Assembly: GCA_037133915.1 (NCBI GenBank) | Contig: JBAXND010000024.1 | Coordinates: forward strand, 1-59,091 | Source: Bacteroidota bacterium | GTDB lineage: Bacteria; Bacteroidota; Bacteroidia; Bacteroidales; CAIWKO01 | DNA: 59,091 nt | Direction: 5' to 3' | In this document: positions 51,678 to 59,091 of the stretch, in pieces | Layout of the letters: each line of letters opens with the position of its first letter | How positions within the stretch are numbered: the stretch's first letter is position 1 | Notes under the pieces: model-generated | The model's input: only the letters and a program-made list of their open reading frames with translations | Database searches by the model: none | Told to the model about the DNA's origin: nothing | Position numbers and translations under genes: made by a program

Positions 51678-53735
51678 ATGAAAAAACATTTTCTAAAGTT
51701 CAACCTTCTGCTGCTTACGTGCCTCACAATGCTGGGTATGACGAACAGCTGTAAAAACAAAAATATGACAAAAGAACCGCCTGCAATTAACATTGCAAAC
51801 CTTGACACCACTGTAAAACCGGGCGATGACTTCTTTAAATACGCCAACGGGAACTGGATGAAAAATAATCCCATTCCAGCCGAATACAGTATCTACGGCT
51901 CATTTGAAGTATTGAAAGAAGAAAACAACAAACAACTGCGCACCATCATGGAAGAGGCAGTTGCCGACAAAAATGTAAAAGCAGGCTCGATAAAACAGAA
52001 AATCGCTGATTTTTATGCTTCGGGAATGGACTCTGCAGCTATTGAAAAATCAGGCATCAAATCACTCCAACCCGAACTTGATAAAGTTGAAGGGCTGAAA
52101 ACACCCGCTGATATGATCAAGCTGCTGGCGTTCTTCCACACTTCAGGTATCACACCCATGTTTTATTTTGGATCAGGACAGGATGACAAAAACAGCACGC
52201 AGATTATCGCACAGCTATATCAGGGCGGACTTGGTTTGCCCGATAGAGATTATTATTTGTCAACGGATGATCGTTCGAAAGAGATACGCAAAGAATACGT
52301 ACTCCACATTGCACGCACATTTGAACTGGCAGGTACCGCTAAAGATCAGGCAGCAAAAGATGCTGAAATTATCATGAATATTGAAACACAGCTCGCGAAA
52401 GCCTCTTCAACACGTCTTGAACTTCGCGACCCGGTTAAAAATTACAATAAAAATGACCTCGCCGGATTGAAGAAGATTGCACCCCAGTTCGACTGGGAAC
52501 TTTATTTTTCAACGCTCGGTCTTAAAGCCACCAATGAAATCAATGTCGGCCAGCCTAAGTTCTTCGCTGAAATGGCAAAAATGACAGCTACTGTGCCCAT
52601 GAATGAATGGAAAATCTATTTTAAATGGCATCTGCTGCACGAAGCTTCGCCATTTTTAACAGCAGCTTTCGAGAAAGAACAGTTCTCATTTTACAGCGTT
52701 GTACTTTCAGGTATCAAAGAAATGAAGCCCCGCTGGAAAAGAGTTCTGAACATGACCAGTGGTTCGCTTGGTGAAGCTGTCGGACAACTTTATGTTGAAA
52801 AATATTTTCCTGCTGAAGCAAAAGCACGGATGCTGGAACTTGTAAATAATCTTAAAGACGCACTGAAAAGCAGGATAGAAAAGCTTACCTGGATGGGCGA
52901 TGCCACGAAAAAACAGGCGCTGGAGAAACTTGCAAAAATGAATATCAAGGTGGGTTATCCCGATAAATGGATTGATTATTCTTCAGTTACCATTACGAAA
53001 GATTCCTATTATCAGAATATCATGACCACATCGCGTTTTGAATTCACACGCGATATCAATAAAATCGGAAAGCCTGTTGACCGCACCGAATGGGGCATGA
53101 CACCGCAAACCGTAAATGCATACTACAGCCCGAACATGAATGAAATCGTGTTCCCCGCAGCCATTCTTCAACCGCCGTTCTTCTTTTTAAAAGGTGACGA
53201 CGCCGTGAATTATGGCGCCATTGGCGTTGTAATTGGTCACGAAATGACTCATGGTTTCGACGATCAGGGACGCCTCTATGATAAAGATGGTAATCTGAGA
53301 GACTGGTGGACCAAGGAAGATGCCGTGAATTTCGAGAAACAGACTCAGGTGCTTATCGACCAGTTTGACAGCTACAAAATGCTGGATTCACTGCATGTGG
53401 ACGGTAAACTTACGATTGGTGAAAACATTGCCGATATGGGTGGCCTTACAGTTGCGTATGTTGCATTGCAGAAAGCCATGCAGGGAAAAGATGCAACTGC
53501 TAAAATCGACGGTTTCACTTCCGATCAGCGCTTCTTCCTGGCATATGCGCAGGTTTGGAGAGGCAATACACGCGATAAGGAACTGATGCGCCGCCTCAAA
53601 GAAGATGTTCATTCGCCCAAAGAAGCACGCGTAAACGGACAGGTTTATAATATTCCTGCTTTCTATAAAGCCTTTGACATCAAGCAATCCGATAAACGCT
53701 ACAAAGCCGAAAAAGATCGTCCGGTTATCTGGTAA
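51678..53735 (+). CDS. M13-family zinc metallopeptidase lipoprotein (neprilysin/PepO-like)
   Basis: A 685-residue peptidase anchored as a lipoprotein; the signal peptide ends GMTNSC (lipobox). The mature protein starts with the M13_N block NLDTTVKPGDDFFKYANGNW. The active site is VIGHEMTHGFDDQG (HExxH, two zinc His and the catalytic Glu), and the third zinc ligand is in TIGENIADMGGLTVAY. NAYYSPNMNEIVFPAAILQP binds the substrate backbone. The usual C-terminal C-x-x-W becomes RPVIW. M13 enzymes cut short peptides and probably serve peptide nutrition or surface protein turnover here. ATG 51678 is used because the promoter lies at 51637. A terminator follows. Confidence 0.95.
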   Translation: MKKHFLKFNLLLLTCLTMLGMTNSCKNKNMTKEPPAINIANLDTTVKPGDDFFKYANGNWMKNNPIPAEYSIYGSFEVLKEENNKQLRTIMEEAVADKNVKAGSIKQKIADFYASGMDSAAIEKSGIKSLQPELDKVEGLKTPADMIKLLAFFHTSGITPMFYFGSGQDDKNSTQIIAQLYQGGLGLPDRDYYLSTDDRSKEIRKEYVLHIARTFELAGTAKDQAAKDAEIIMNIETQLAKASSTRLELRDPVKNYNKNDLAGLKKIAPQFDWELYFSTLGLKATNEINVGQPKFFAEMAKMTATVPMNEWKIYFKWHLLHEASPFLTAAFEKEQFSFYSVVLSGIKEMKPRWKRVLNMTSGSLGEAVGQLYVEKYFPAEAKARMLELVNNLKDALKSRIEKLTWMGDATKKQALEKLAKMNIKVGYPDKWIDYSSVTITKDSYYQNIMTTSRFEFTRDINKIGKPVDRTEWGMTPQTVNAYYSPNMNEIVFPAAILQPPFFFLKGDDAVNYGAIGVVIGHEMTHGFDDQGRLYDKDGNLRDWWTKEDAVNFEKQTQVLIDQFDSYKMLDSLHVDGKLTIGENIADMGGLTVAYVALQKAMQGKDATAKIDGFTSDQRFFLAYAQVWRGNTRDKELMRRLKEDVHSPKEARVNGQVYNIPAFYKAFDIKQSDKRYKAEKDRPVIW

Positions 53736-53755
53736 ATTACATTCCTGCATTATCT

Positions 53756-53791
53756 AAGTCCTTTCCGGTAATACCGGGAAGGACTTTTTTT
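53756..53791 (+). terminator. Terminator after the M13 peptidase
   Basis: AAGTCCTT (53756-53763) / AAGGACTT (53779-53786) with an inner CCGGT/ACCGG stem, followed by seven T residues. Confidence 0.9.
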
Positions 53792-53841
53792 ACAATTCAA
53801 AACTCTTTACATCTCACCGTTTCACGTTAAGTTACATTATT

Positions 53842-54480
53842 ATGAATTTGGAAATCCTGCAGTGGACCGGATACATCGCTTCTATAATTATAGCGCTTTC
53901 AATGATGGTGAATTCCATCGTTAAATTTCGTTGGCTCAACATGACCGGCGCACTTGTACTGGCCATCTACGGCTTCATGATAAACGCCATCCCCGTAGGC
54001 ATTCTCGATACTATAATTGTGATTGTTGACGTGTATTATCTTTTGATGATTTACACCAAAAAAGAAATCTTTGAAATTCTTGAAATCAGAGCCGAAAATC
54101 TCTACCTCATCCGCTTTCTTGAATTTCACAATGAGGGCATTCAGAGGCAAAGTCCGGGGTTTGTATACAAACCCGATATGAATACGGTCAGCTTCTTTAT
54201 CCTGAGAAACATGTCCGTAGCAGGATTATTTCTGGCGCACCGTGAACAGGAAAATGTGCTGCGCGTTGGACTCGATTATGTAATCCCCGAATACCGAGAC
54301 TTTAAGAACGGCCGCTTCGTTTATTACAGGCTTAGGGAAAAATTCATACGTACAGGTTATATAAAAGTTGTAGCCGAAGGAAATTCAAAAAACTATGTCA
54401 AATATCTGACAAAACTGGGCTTCACACCTGATGCAAAGGGATTGTATTCAAAAATGCTGGAAAATAGTCTTGAGTCGTGA
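53842..54480 (+). CDS. YgjV-like membrane protein fused to a GNAT-like domain
   Basis: A 212-residue protein. The first 75 residues hold three helices (WTGYIASIIIALSMMVNSIV, WLNMTGALVLAIYGFMINAI, VGILDTIIVIVDVYYLLMIY) of the YgjV/inner-membrane type with a SemiSWEET-like pattern. The cytoplasmic half (about 90-205) looks like a GNAT acetyltransferase fold: SFFILRNMSVAGLFLAHREQ, VIPEYRDFKNGRFVYYRLRE, VVAEGNSKNYVKYLTKLGFT. The typical acetyl-CoA R/QxxGxG/A loop is not obvious, so catalysis is doubtful. It is a single gene. The 3' end runs into a short GAGTCGA repeat tract. Confidence 0.78.
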   Translation: MNLEILQWTGYIASIIIALSMMVNSIVKFRWLNMTGALVLAIYGFMINAIPVGILDTIIVIVDVYYLLMIYTKKEIFEILEIRAENLYLIRFLEFHNEGIQRQSPGFVYKPDMNTVSFFILRNMSVAGLFLAHREQENVLRVGLDYVIPEYRDFKNGRFVYYRLREKFIRTGYIKVVAEGNSKNYVKYLTKLGFTPDAKGLYSKMLENSLES

Positions 54481-54510
54481 GTCGAGAGTCGAGAGTCAAG
54501 AGTCGTAAGA
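54468..54510. repeat. GAGTCGA heptad tandem tract
   Basis: Consecutive imperfect heptads GAGTCGT, GAGTCGA, GAGTCGA, GAGTCAA, GAGTCGT starting at the 3' end of the YgjV-like gene. A second short tract (AGTCGGGAGTCGGGAGTCGA) lies at 55463-55482, and a related inverted one lies in the hyf-like operon spacer. Confidence 0.7.
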
Positions 54511-54571
54511 ATGACCATCCCTGAATAGCGTTGACCGATTTTACCAAGTTTAATCGATGATTGATAATTGA

Positions 54572-54622
54572 AATTATCCCGTCAGGGATATGATATTTCT
54601 AGAAACAGAGATGAAGTTTAAA
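54572..54622. repeat. REP-like unit preceding the tandem repeat
   Basis: TCCCGTCAGGGATATGATAT then TTCTAGAAACAGAGATGAAG. The palindromic core CCCGTCAGGG with a following TAGAA has the same layout as the cores GCCCCGCTAGGGGC at the end of each 389-bp unit (followed by GTTGGTAGAA). All three cores sit 30-45 bp before CCGGCGGCGCA. Confidence 0.55.
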
Positions 54623-55011
54623 CCGGCGGCGCAAGCAGTGAAGTTATTCGGAGAACAATTATTATTTGCTGTGCAATGCAATGAATTTATTCTTCCGTTT
54701 TTTTTTGCTCATCAAGGGTTGCAATTACGGCGCTTGTTTTTTCTCCGGTACTTTTGTCTAGTCACAAAAGTACCCAAAAGGACATGGCAAAACTATGCTT
54801 CCGCCCGCTCTGCGATATTTCTGAATTCCTGACAATGCGAGTAAACTTCATTGTCGGAATTCTACGAAATATCACATTCATGCCCGCGCCTGCCCCGCAG
54901 TTTTGCCGGGCCAACGCTCTTCCAATTAATAATTATTAATTAACAATTTGTAATTTTTTTTTAGCCCCGCTAGGGGCGACCTGTTGGTAGAATGTGTATG
55001 TTTGATTAGAC
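54623..55011. repeat. 389-bp structured direct repeat, copy 1
   Basis: Head-to-tail with copy 2 at exactly 389 bp, with only a few mismatches (for example TTTGCT/TTTGCG and CTCCGG/CTTTGG). Inside are nested inverted repeats: GGTACTTTTGT (54747-54757) / ACAAAAGTACC (54764-54774); GGCAAAACT (54786-54794) / AGTTTTGCC (54899-54907). Between the latter is a 60-nt imperfect hairpin 54814-54873 (GATATTTC/GAAATATC outer, GACAATG/CATTGTC inner). It ends with GCCCC-GCTA-GGGGC (54964-54977). Non-coding; ORFs here have no coding character. Confidence 0.85.
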
Positions 55012-55400
55012 CCGGCGGCGCAAGCAGTGAAGTTATTCGGAGAACAATTATTATTTGCGGTGCAATGCAATGAATTTATTCTTCCGGTTTTTTTTGCTCA
55101 TCAAGGGTTGCAATTACGGCGCTTGTTTTTTCTTTGGTACTTTTGTCTAGTCACAAAAGTACCCAAAAGGACATGGCAAAACTATGCTTCCGCCCGCTCT
55201 GCGATATTTCTGAATTCCTGACAATGCGAGTAAACTTCATTGTCGGAATTCTACGAAATATCACATTCATGCCCGCGCCTGCCCCGCAGTTTTGCCGGGC
55301 CAACGCTCTTCCAATTAATAATTATTAATTAACAATTTGTAATTTTTTTTTAGCCCCGCTAGGGGCGACCTGTTGGTAGAATGTGTATGTTTGATTAGAC
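55012..55400. repeat. 389-bp structured direct repeat, copy 2
   Basis: Second copy, beginning CCGGCGGCGCAAGCAGTGAA like the first. All the inverted repeats are preserved at +389 (GGTACTTTTGT at 55136). A third unit begins at 55401 (CCGGCGGCGCA) but stops after 11 bp. Confidence 0.85.
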
Positions 55401-55543
55401 CCGGCGGCGCACGGATGATGATGGTTTGAAATGCGGAAAATTCATGCGCCGCAACGGTAGAAAGTCGGGAGTCGGGAGTCGAGGCGTAGCCGAAATCCGT
55501 CTTCGGCGGAACACATTTTCAAATTAACTAATTAACTAATTGA
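55401..55543. repeat. Truncated third unit and repeat debris
   Basis: CCGGCGGCGCA (55401-55411) starts a third unit but diverges at once. An inverted repeat GCGGCGCA (55404-55411) / TGCGCCGC (55445-55452) follows, then CAACGGTAGAAAG, the GAGTC heptads and an AT-rich stretch (TTAACTAATTAACTAATTGAC). No gene is visible. Confidence 0.55.
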
Positions 55544-56596
55544 CTAATTTTCTTCCCTGTAGTATATCTTGTAGAACTTCCGCCCGTCGGCATCCACGCC
55601 TTGCTCAATAAGTTCGCGGTCGCCATGAATATAGATGTGAAAGTTTTTATCCAGCTTCAGCACACTCTTGAAAATCCTTGCTTGCTTTTTTACCGCCTGT
55701 GCAGAAATCTCGAAACTCTCAACCACATCAAGTTCATGATTTTCACGGTATGATTCATCATAATTCCGGAACGAATTAATCAGTGTATTGTCTTTAAACA
55801 CCTGCTGCTCGAAGTCATTTTTATCAAAGGTTTCATGCGTTTTAAAATAATCAACCGAACGGTTCAGCAAATCAATTTTATCCGCTTTGGTCACTTCAAA
55901 TTCTTCAGAAATCTGCTTTGTGACAAAATTCTTGGCAATATTCAAAAACTCTTTGGTATGATGGTAATCGTCGCTGCAGGGTTTCAATTGCAGAAAAGTA
56001 TCTTTCCAGTACTGAGCCTCAATTGATTTATTTGACTTATCAACAATGCACACTTTATAGCCGGAATCCGCATCAGTATTGATAATCAAACAGCCCTTAT
56101 CCAGTTTTTCAATATTGATGCCATCTTCATAATGAATTGAAAAATCTTCATCACCGCTGTTCAGTTTCAGAAATGCCTGACGGTTTTCCGATTTAAAAAT
56201 ACCCACCGCATCGGTCGTTCCGCCTTCAATGGCAACCCCTGTAAAATAGGCTACAAACAGGTCGCCCGGCTTGATTTGCGGATGAATGGAAAGCTCAAAT
56301 AAGTGCTTTGCCAGGTTGACAGAGTTCTTATGAAACGATTTCAGATTATCAAAAATATCCGTTGCGAAATTATAAACCGGATTCAGATTAAAATCTTCGT
56401 TTGTGAAGGTAAATGAATAGAATTCGGGCGTATTGAAGGGCGTCAGGAAAAACTTCAGCAGCAGCTCCTGAACCTTCAAATCTGAGGTATCCAGCAGGTT
56501 TTTTGAAAGCCGCAAATCTTCGCCATTGGTCTTGTTTCCCACATTATGAACCGAAACCCTTTCAACATAGCAATCCGTATAGTCAACCATAATCAT
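55544..56596 (-). CDS. 37-kDa nucleoid-associated protein (NdpA/YejK family)
   Basis: A 350-residue protein of the PF04245 family, bacterial nucleoid-associated proteins of uncertain function. Blocks: YVERVSVHNVGNKTNGEDLR, LSIHPQIKPGDLFVAYFTGV, GTTDAVGIFKSENRQAFLKL, ADSGYKVCIVDKSNK, QLKPCSDDYHHTKEFLNIAK and FHIYIHGDRELIEQGVD. The length is normal. The start is ATG 56596 or ATG 56590 (MVDYTD...). A -7 box lies 18 bp upstream. It is flanked on its 3' side by the repeat region. In this phylum it may also belong to defence or replication contexts, but no such neighbours are present. Confidence 0.88.
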   Translation of the reverse strand: MIMVDYTDCYVERVSVHNVGNKTNGEDLRLSKNLLDTSDLKVQELLLKFFLTPFNTPEFYSFTFTNEDFNLNPVYNFATDIFDNLKSFHKNSVNLAKHLFELSIHPQIKPGDLFVAYFTGVAIEGGTTDAVGIFKSENRQAFLKLNSGDEDFSIHYEDGINIEKLDKGCLIINTDADSGYKVCIVDKSNKSIEAQYWKDTFLQLKPCSDDYHHTKEFLNIAKNFVTKQISEEFEVTKADKIDLLNRSVDYFKTHETFDKNDFEQQVFKDNTLINSFRNYDESYRENHELDVVESFEISAQAVKKQARIFKSVLKLDKNFHIYIHGDRELIEQGVDADGRKFYKIYYREEN

Positions 56597-56613
56597 TCAT
56601 TTTTATTAACGGG

Positions 56614-56621
56614 CAAATGTA
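56614..56621 (-). promoter_or_regulatory. -7 box for the nucleoid-associated protein gene
   Basis: The minus strand reads TACATTTG, an exact TAnnTTTG, 18 bp before the ATG at 56596. Confidence 0.55.
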
Positions 56622-56675
56622 GGAATAGTTGAGGTATAATATTCGCTGCTTCATTTTTAATGATTTCTTCTAAAC

Positions 56676-56879
56676 TTGTATAAAACAAAAAAAACAACGC
56701 TGAAAGGCAAGGCAGTTTGCATCAGTGACATGTTCCGGACTTACAGTTCTGACGAAGGAAACTGCAGCATTATATTGGAATTTGACGGGACAAATTTTAC
56801 GGTGAAGTACGACTCTGAAGACTCTAAGAACTGCGCAGGGTCAAAAGAAAGTGTGGACGGTATTTATAAAAGAAAGTAA
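56676..56879 (+). CDS. Doubtful small ORF, possible gene fragment
   Basis: A 67-codon frame from a TTG. The translated region (LKGKAVCISDMFRTYSSDEG, NCSIILEFDGTNFTVKYDSE, NCAGSKESVDGIYKRK) has protein-like composition with three Cys and could be part of a small secreted or lipocalin-like domain. No good start or signal peptide is present; the ATG at 56660 is out of frame and ends after seven codons. It may be a remnant of a gene that lost its 5' end, or chance. A hairpin follows 25 bp downstream. Confidence 0.35.
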   Translation: MYKTKKTTLKGKAVCISDMFRTYSSDEGNCSIILEFDGTNFTVKYDSEDSKNCAGSKESVDGIYKRK

Positions 56880-56901
56880 TCATAACAAAGTATCATAGTG
56901 T

Positions 56902-56937
56902 AAAAAGCCCTGTTCAGGAATTGCTGAACAGGGCTTT
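56902..56937. terminator. Strong hairpin terminator, minus-strand U-run
   Basis: Perfect 14-bp stem AAAGCCCTGTTCAG (56904-56917) / CTGAACAGGGCTTT (56924-56937), 6-nt loop. The five A residues to its left give a T-run on the minus strand, so it serves the T9SS gene ending at 56991; it may also stop plus-strand transcription. Confidence 0.88.
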
Positions 56938-56990
56938 GCTTAATTATCGAACTGCCTGAATGCAGCTCTTCATTAATCTATATCACCGGA

Positions 56991-59003
56991 TTAGCGGGAT
57001 ATCATTACTTTCTGTGTGCTATTGATACCCTCTGACTGTAACTGAATAAAATACAATCCTTCGGGATAGGCACTGAGGTCAATCGTTGCGTTTTGTCCTG
57101 AACACGGAACCGTAAGTGTTTCAATCAGGCGACCGGTAGTTTCAAAAACCTTTACAGATGCCGAAATTCCTGATGAAGCAGGCAGCGAAACTGTAAAAAT
57201 TCCGTTCGACGGGTTTGGATATACAGCAAGACCTTTTTCACGAATTCCTTCATTTATCCCGATTGAACCATCACCCATAGAAAAATAAGGTCTGATAAAA
57301 CGTGCGGTCTGGATTCCTGACTGTGTCCATCCGCCTGTCGGAGTGTAGAAAAAGTTCATTCCGTTAGTAAACAAATCAGGTGACTGGGCCAGATTTATAG
57401 TTGCAGTAGTTCCTTCATAACATCCAAAAGAATACAGGCCTGCGGGCAGTGCAACCGGTGCAGGGAACTCCAGATAATATTCAAACTGTAAACTGTTAAA
57501 TATCACCAGGTCACCTGTAGCAATCACTGAATCCGGAATTCCGGCAGTGGTATGTGCAACCACAGCATAGGTAGAATCGCCGTCGACAGGATTTGCACTC
57601 TGAATCCAAATGCCCTGCAGGGTATCATCAACTGCAAGTGAAAAGTTTGTCATTGCATATGCCCAGTCGGTACCGGAAACAGCATATCCTGAACCGCCAT
57701 CGGGAATACCGTTATCGCGGGCAAAGGTAGAATCTGTTACCTGAAAAGTAAAACTCATGGTATCATTGCTTGCATCGCCGTCGGTCTGGCTTGAACCCGG
57801 ATATAAAGTTACATTAACCACATAATCACCTACACCGGCGGTAGGGATAATCGGGTCGGTTGTAAAGGTGAAGGTTCCGGCTGAAGCAAGGTTAGTGGTT
57901 GTAAGCACATCACTGTAAAAAGGACTGCCGTTATACGTAATTTCAAAATCGGCATAAACAGAATCGAGTTGTGCTGTTCCATTATTGGTCGCATCAAAAG
58001 TGAAGGTTTCTGCAAATTTCTGCTTTTCGGGTATTTGAGTATAACCTGCCGTTGGTCTGAGCTTTGAAACTCCGGCATCTATCGTTGCACCGGGAATATC
58101 CAGATCATAGGCAAACAAACCGTTGTTTGGCGTTCCCTGTACTACTCCAATAAGTGCTATATTGCCCGGGCTGATTGTAGTGCTCAGGAAGAGACCACCT
58201 GCTAAGGCAGAGGTAAGTGAAAGACCACCCGAAATATCAACAAAAGCATCGTGGGTATAAATAGTTGGTGTACCGGAAGTAAGGCTGATTGCCGTAATCT
58301 GGGTAGTGTTTGTTCCGCTCTGATCAAATACCCACAGATAGGGTCCTCCTGCTGAAGCGCCATCATAAGCAGCACCGTACATTCCGGTAAGTGTGTGCTG
58401 TGCGGCAGGAATAGTAGAAAGAACATTGCCTGCCATATCAACAGCAGTAATATCTGTAGCGAAATTTCCGTACCAGAATCCACCTGCATTGCTGTTCAAT
58501 GTGGGGTCATAAGTTACCCAGCGTGCATTGCCCGCTACAGTAACATGCGGAGGTGACAATAATTTTGTATTTGGGTTAATACGATAGATAGTACCCGTAT
58601 TCGCACCGGCATAAATAAATGTTCCATCAGTAGTCATTGACCTTACACCGGTAAGACCGGCAATCTGGAATTTCTCAATCAATACGCCACCGGTTGAAAA
58701 CCGCATCAGCGTGTCGGTTGCCCATTTGGAAACCCAAATATCACCATTGATGTAACAAACACCGGCACAACCTACAGAGTTTGTTACGCTTGTAATGTTA
58801 TAGTTAAATAATAAATCCCACATCGCTTTCGGTGATCCGAATTGCGGTTTTGTACTGTGTATAATTCCGGGAGCAGCATCAGCATGCTGTGCATACTGAG
58901 CCGTTGTAACAGGTCCCAATTCCTGTGCTGAAGCAGGCTGATACGCATTGCTGGCAAGTATCATGGCCGCTGTTAAGGCAAGAAGCATAAAAGCTTTTTT
59001 CAT
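56991..59003 (-). CDS. T9SS-exported beta-propeller protein
   Basis: A 670-residue secreted protein. Signal peptide to about 27 (NAYQPASAQ). The first part (about 60-310) reads as propeller-like blades: VGCAGVCYINGDIWVSKWAT, GVRSMTTDGTFIYAGANTGT and GGFWYGNFATDITAVDMAGN. A CARDB-like beta-sandwich follows (about 325-430: TFDATNNGTAQLDSVYADFE) and then another beta domain. The C-terminus is a T9SS type A sorting domain (LAVYPNPSNGIFTVSLPASS to NSTQKVMISR). Function unknown; surface attachment or extracellular binding is likely. A near-match -7 box (TGGTTTTG, minus strand, 59035-59042) precedes it. A hairpin terminator lies 54 bp downstream. Confidence 0.87.
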   Translation of the reverse strand: MKKAFMLLALTAAMILASNAYQPASAQELGPVTTAQYAQHADAAPGIIHSTKPQFGSPKAMWDLLFNYNITSVTNSVGCAGVCYINGDIWVSKWATDTLMRFSTGGVLIEKFQIAGLTGVRSMTTDGTFIYAGANTGTIYRINPNTKLLSPPHVTVAGNARWVTYDPTLNSNAGGFWYGNFATDITAVDMAGNVLSTIPAAQHTLTGMYGAAYDGASAGGPYLWVFDQSGTNTTQITAISLTSGTPTIYTHDAFVDISGGLSLTSALAGGLFLSTTISPGNIALIGVVQGTPNNGLFAYDLDIPGATIDAGVSKLRPTAGYTQIPEKQKFAETFTFDATNNGTAQLDSVYADFEITYNGSPFYSDVLTTTNLASAGTFTFTTDPIIPTAGVGDYVVNVTLYPGSSQTDGDASNDTMSFTFQVTDSTFARDNGIPDGGSGYAVSGTDWAYAMTNFSLAVDDTLQGIWIQSANPVDGDSTYAVVAHTTAGIPDSVIATGDLVIFNSLQFEYYLEFPAPVALPAGLYSFGCYEGTTATINLAQSPDLFTNGMNFFYTPTGGWTQSGIQTARFIRPYFSMGDGSIGINEGIREKGLAVYPNPSNGIFTVSLPASSGISASVKVFETTGRLIETLTVPCSGQNATIDLSAYPEGLYFIQLQSEGINSTQKVMISR

Positions 59004-59091
59004 AACGATGATTTTTAGTTAATAATTTATTAAACAAAACCACTGTTGTCCGGTAAAAGTTTGAAAGAAGCCGAAGCATAAGCCCGGCTTC

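Noticed and set aside
54590..55328. Several 60-80 codon ORFs in the repeat region
   Set aside because: Both copies of the repeat give the same frames through inverted repeats; no start signals, and stems rather than codons are conserved.
1..59091. tRNA, rRNA, CRISPR or riboswitch genes
   Set aside because: None of the intergenic regions examined shows a cloverleaf, rRNA-like or repeat-spacer pattern that I can support.

Overview
The window looks like a chromosomal contig of a member of the Bacteroidota, probably an uncultured one. Seven genes carry a C-terminal type IX secretion (T9SS) sorting domain. Many intergenic regions carry the Bacteroidota -7 box TAnnTTTG, often in place of a clear Shine-Dalgarno, and there are TonB receptor/DUF4249, LolA, rocD-type ornithine aminotransferase, LytS/LytTR and cold-inducible RRM genes of the kinds typical of that phylum. 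No rRNA, tRNA, CRISPR array or complete transposon was seen.

Layout. Bases 1-52 look like the terminal repeats of an IS21-type element abutting two tandem paralogous lipoproteins and a small outer-membrane-type protein (80-2122). Bases 2351-11400 are ordinary housekeeping genes: a periplasmic DUF4412/GLPGLI-like protein, FtsK, a LolA-like carrier, an acyltransferase, RocD, a SAM hydroxide adenosyltransferase divergent from PhoH, and a lipoprotein. Bases 11437-26447 form a cell-surface island. It has four paralogous proteins with a conserved N-terminal module, Ig/PKD-like domains and a C-terminal glycine-rich domain like that of ALK/LTK receptors; a collagen-like protein with an S74 self-cleaving chaperone domain; and two T9SS cargo proteins sharing a recently homogenised C-terminal region.

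Bases 26569-38193 start with a LytS-type kinase and LytTR regulator. These are followed by a co-directional series: a CotH-like protein, two tandem secreted arylsulfotransferases, a beta-propeller, a lipoprotein, a YD-like repeat protein, a DUF4956 membrane protein and a DUF2490 outer-membrane protein. CotH, DUF4956 and DUF2490 often accompany VTC polyphosphate polymerases, but no VTC gene is present here. Bases 38350-42505 hold a TonB-dependent receptor with an unusual N-terminal extension, its DUF4249 partner and a degenerate receiver protein. An RRM protein (minus strand) and an OmpA-family protein follow.

Bases 44187-51521 encode the most notable system: a six-gene membrane complex ordered like Hyf (B-C-E-F-G-HI), related to group 4 [NiFe] hydrogenases and complex I. 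Its large subunit lacks all four cysteines that bind the NiFe centre, while the ferredoxin domain and proximal FeS cluster cysteines are intact, and HyfH and HyfI are fused. It is therefore probably an energy-converting hydrogenase-related (Ehr-type) ion pump with an unknown electron acceptor, not a hydrogenase.

The right end holds an M13 metallopeptidase lipoprotein, a YgjV-like membrane/GNAT-like protein, two head-to-tail copies of a 389-bp highly structured non-coding repeat (54623-55400), a 37-kDa nucleoid-associated protein, a doubtful small ORF and a T9SS beta-propeller protein.
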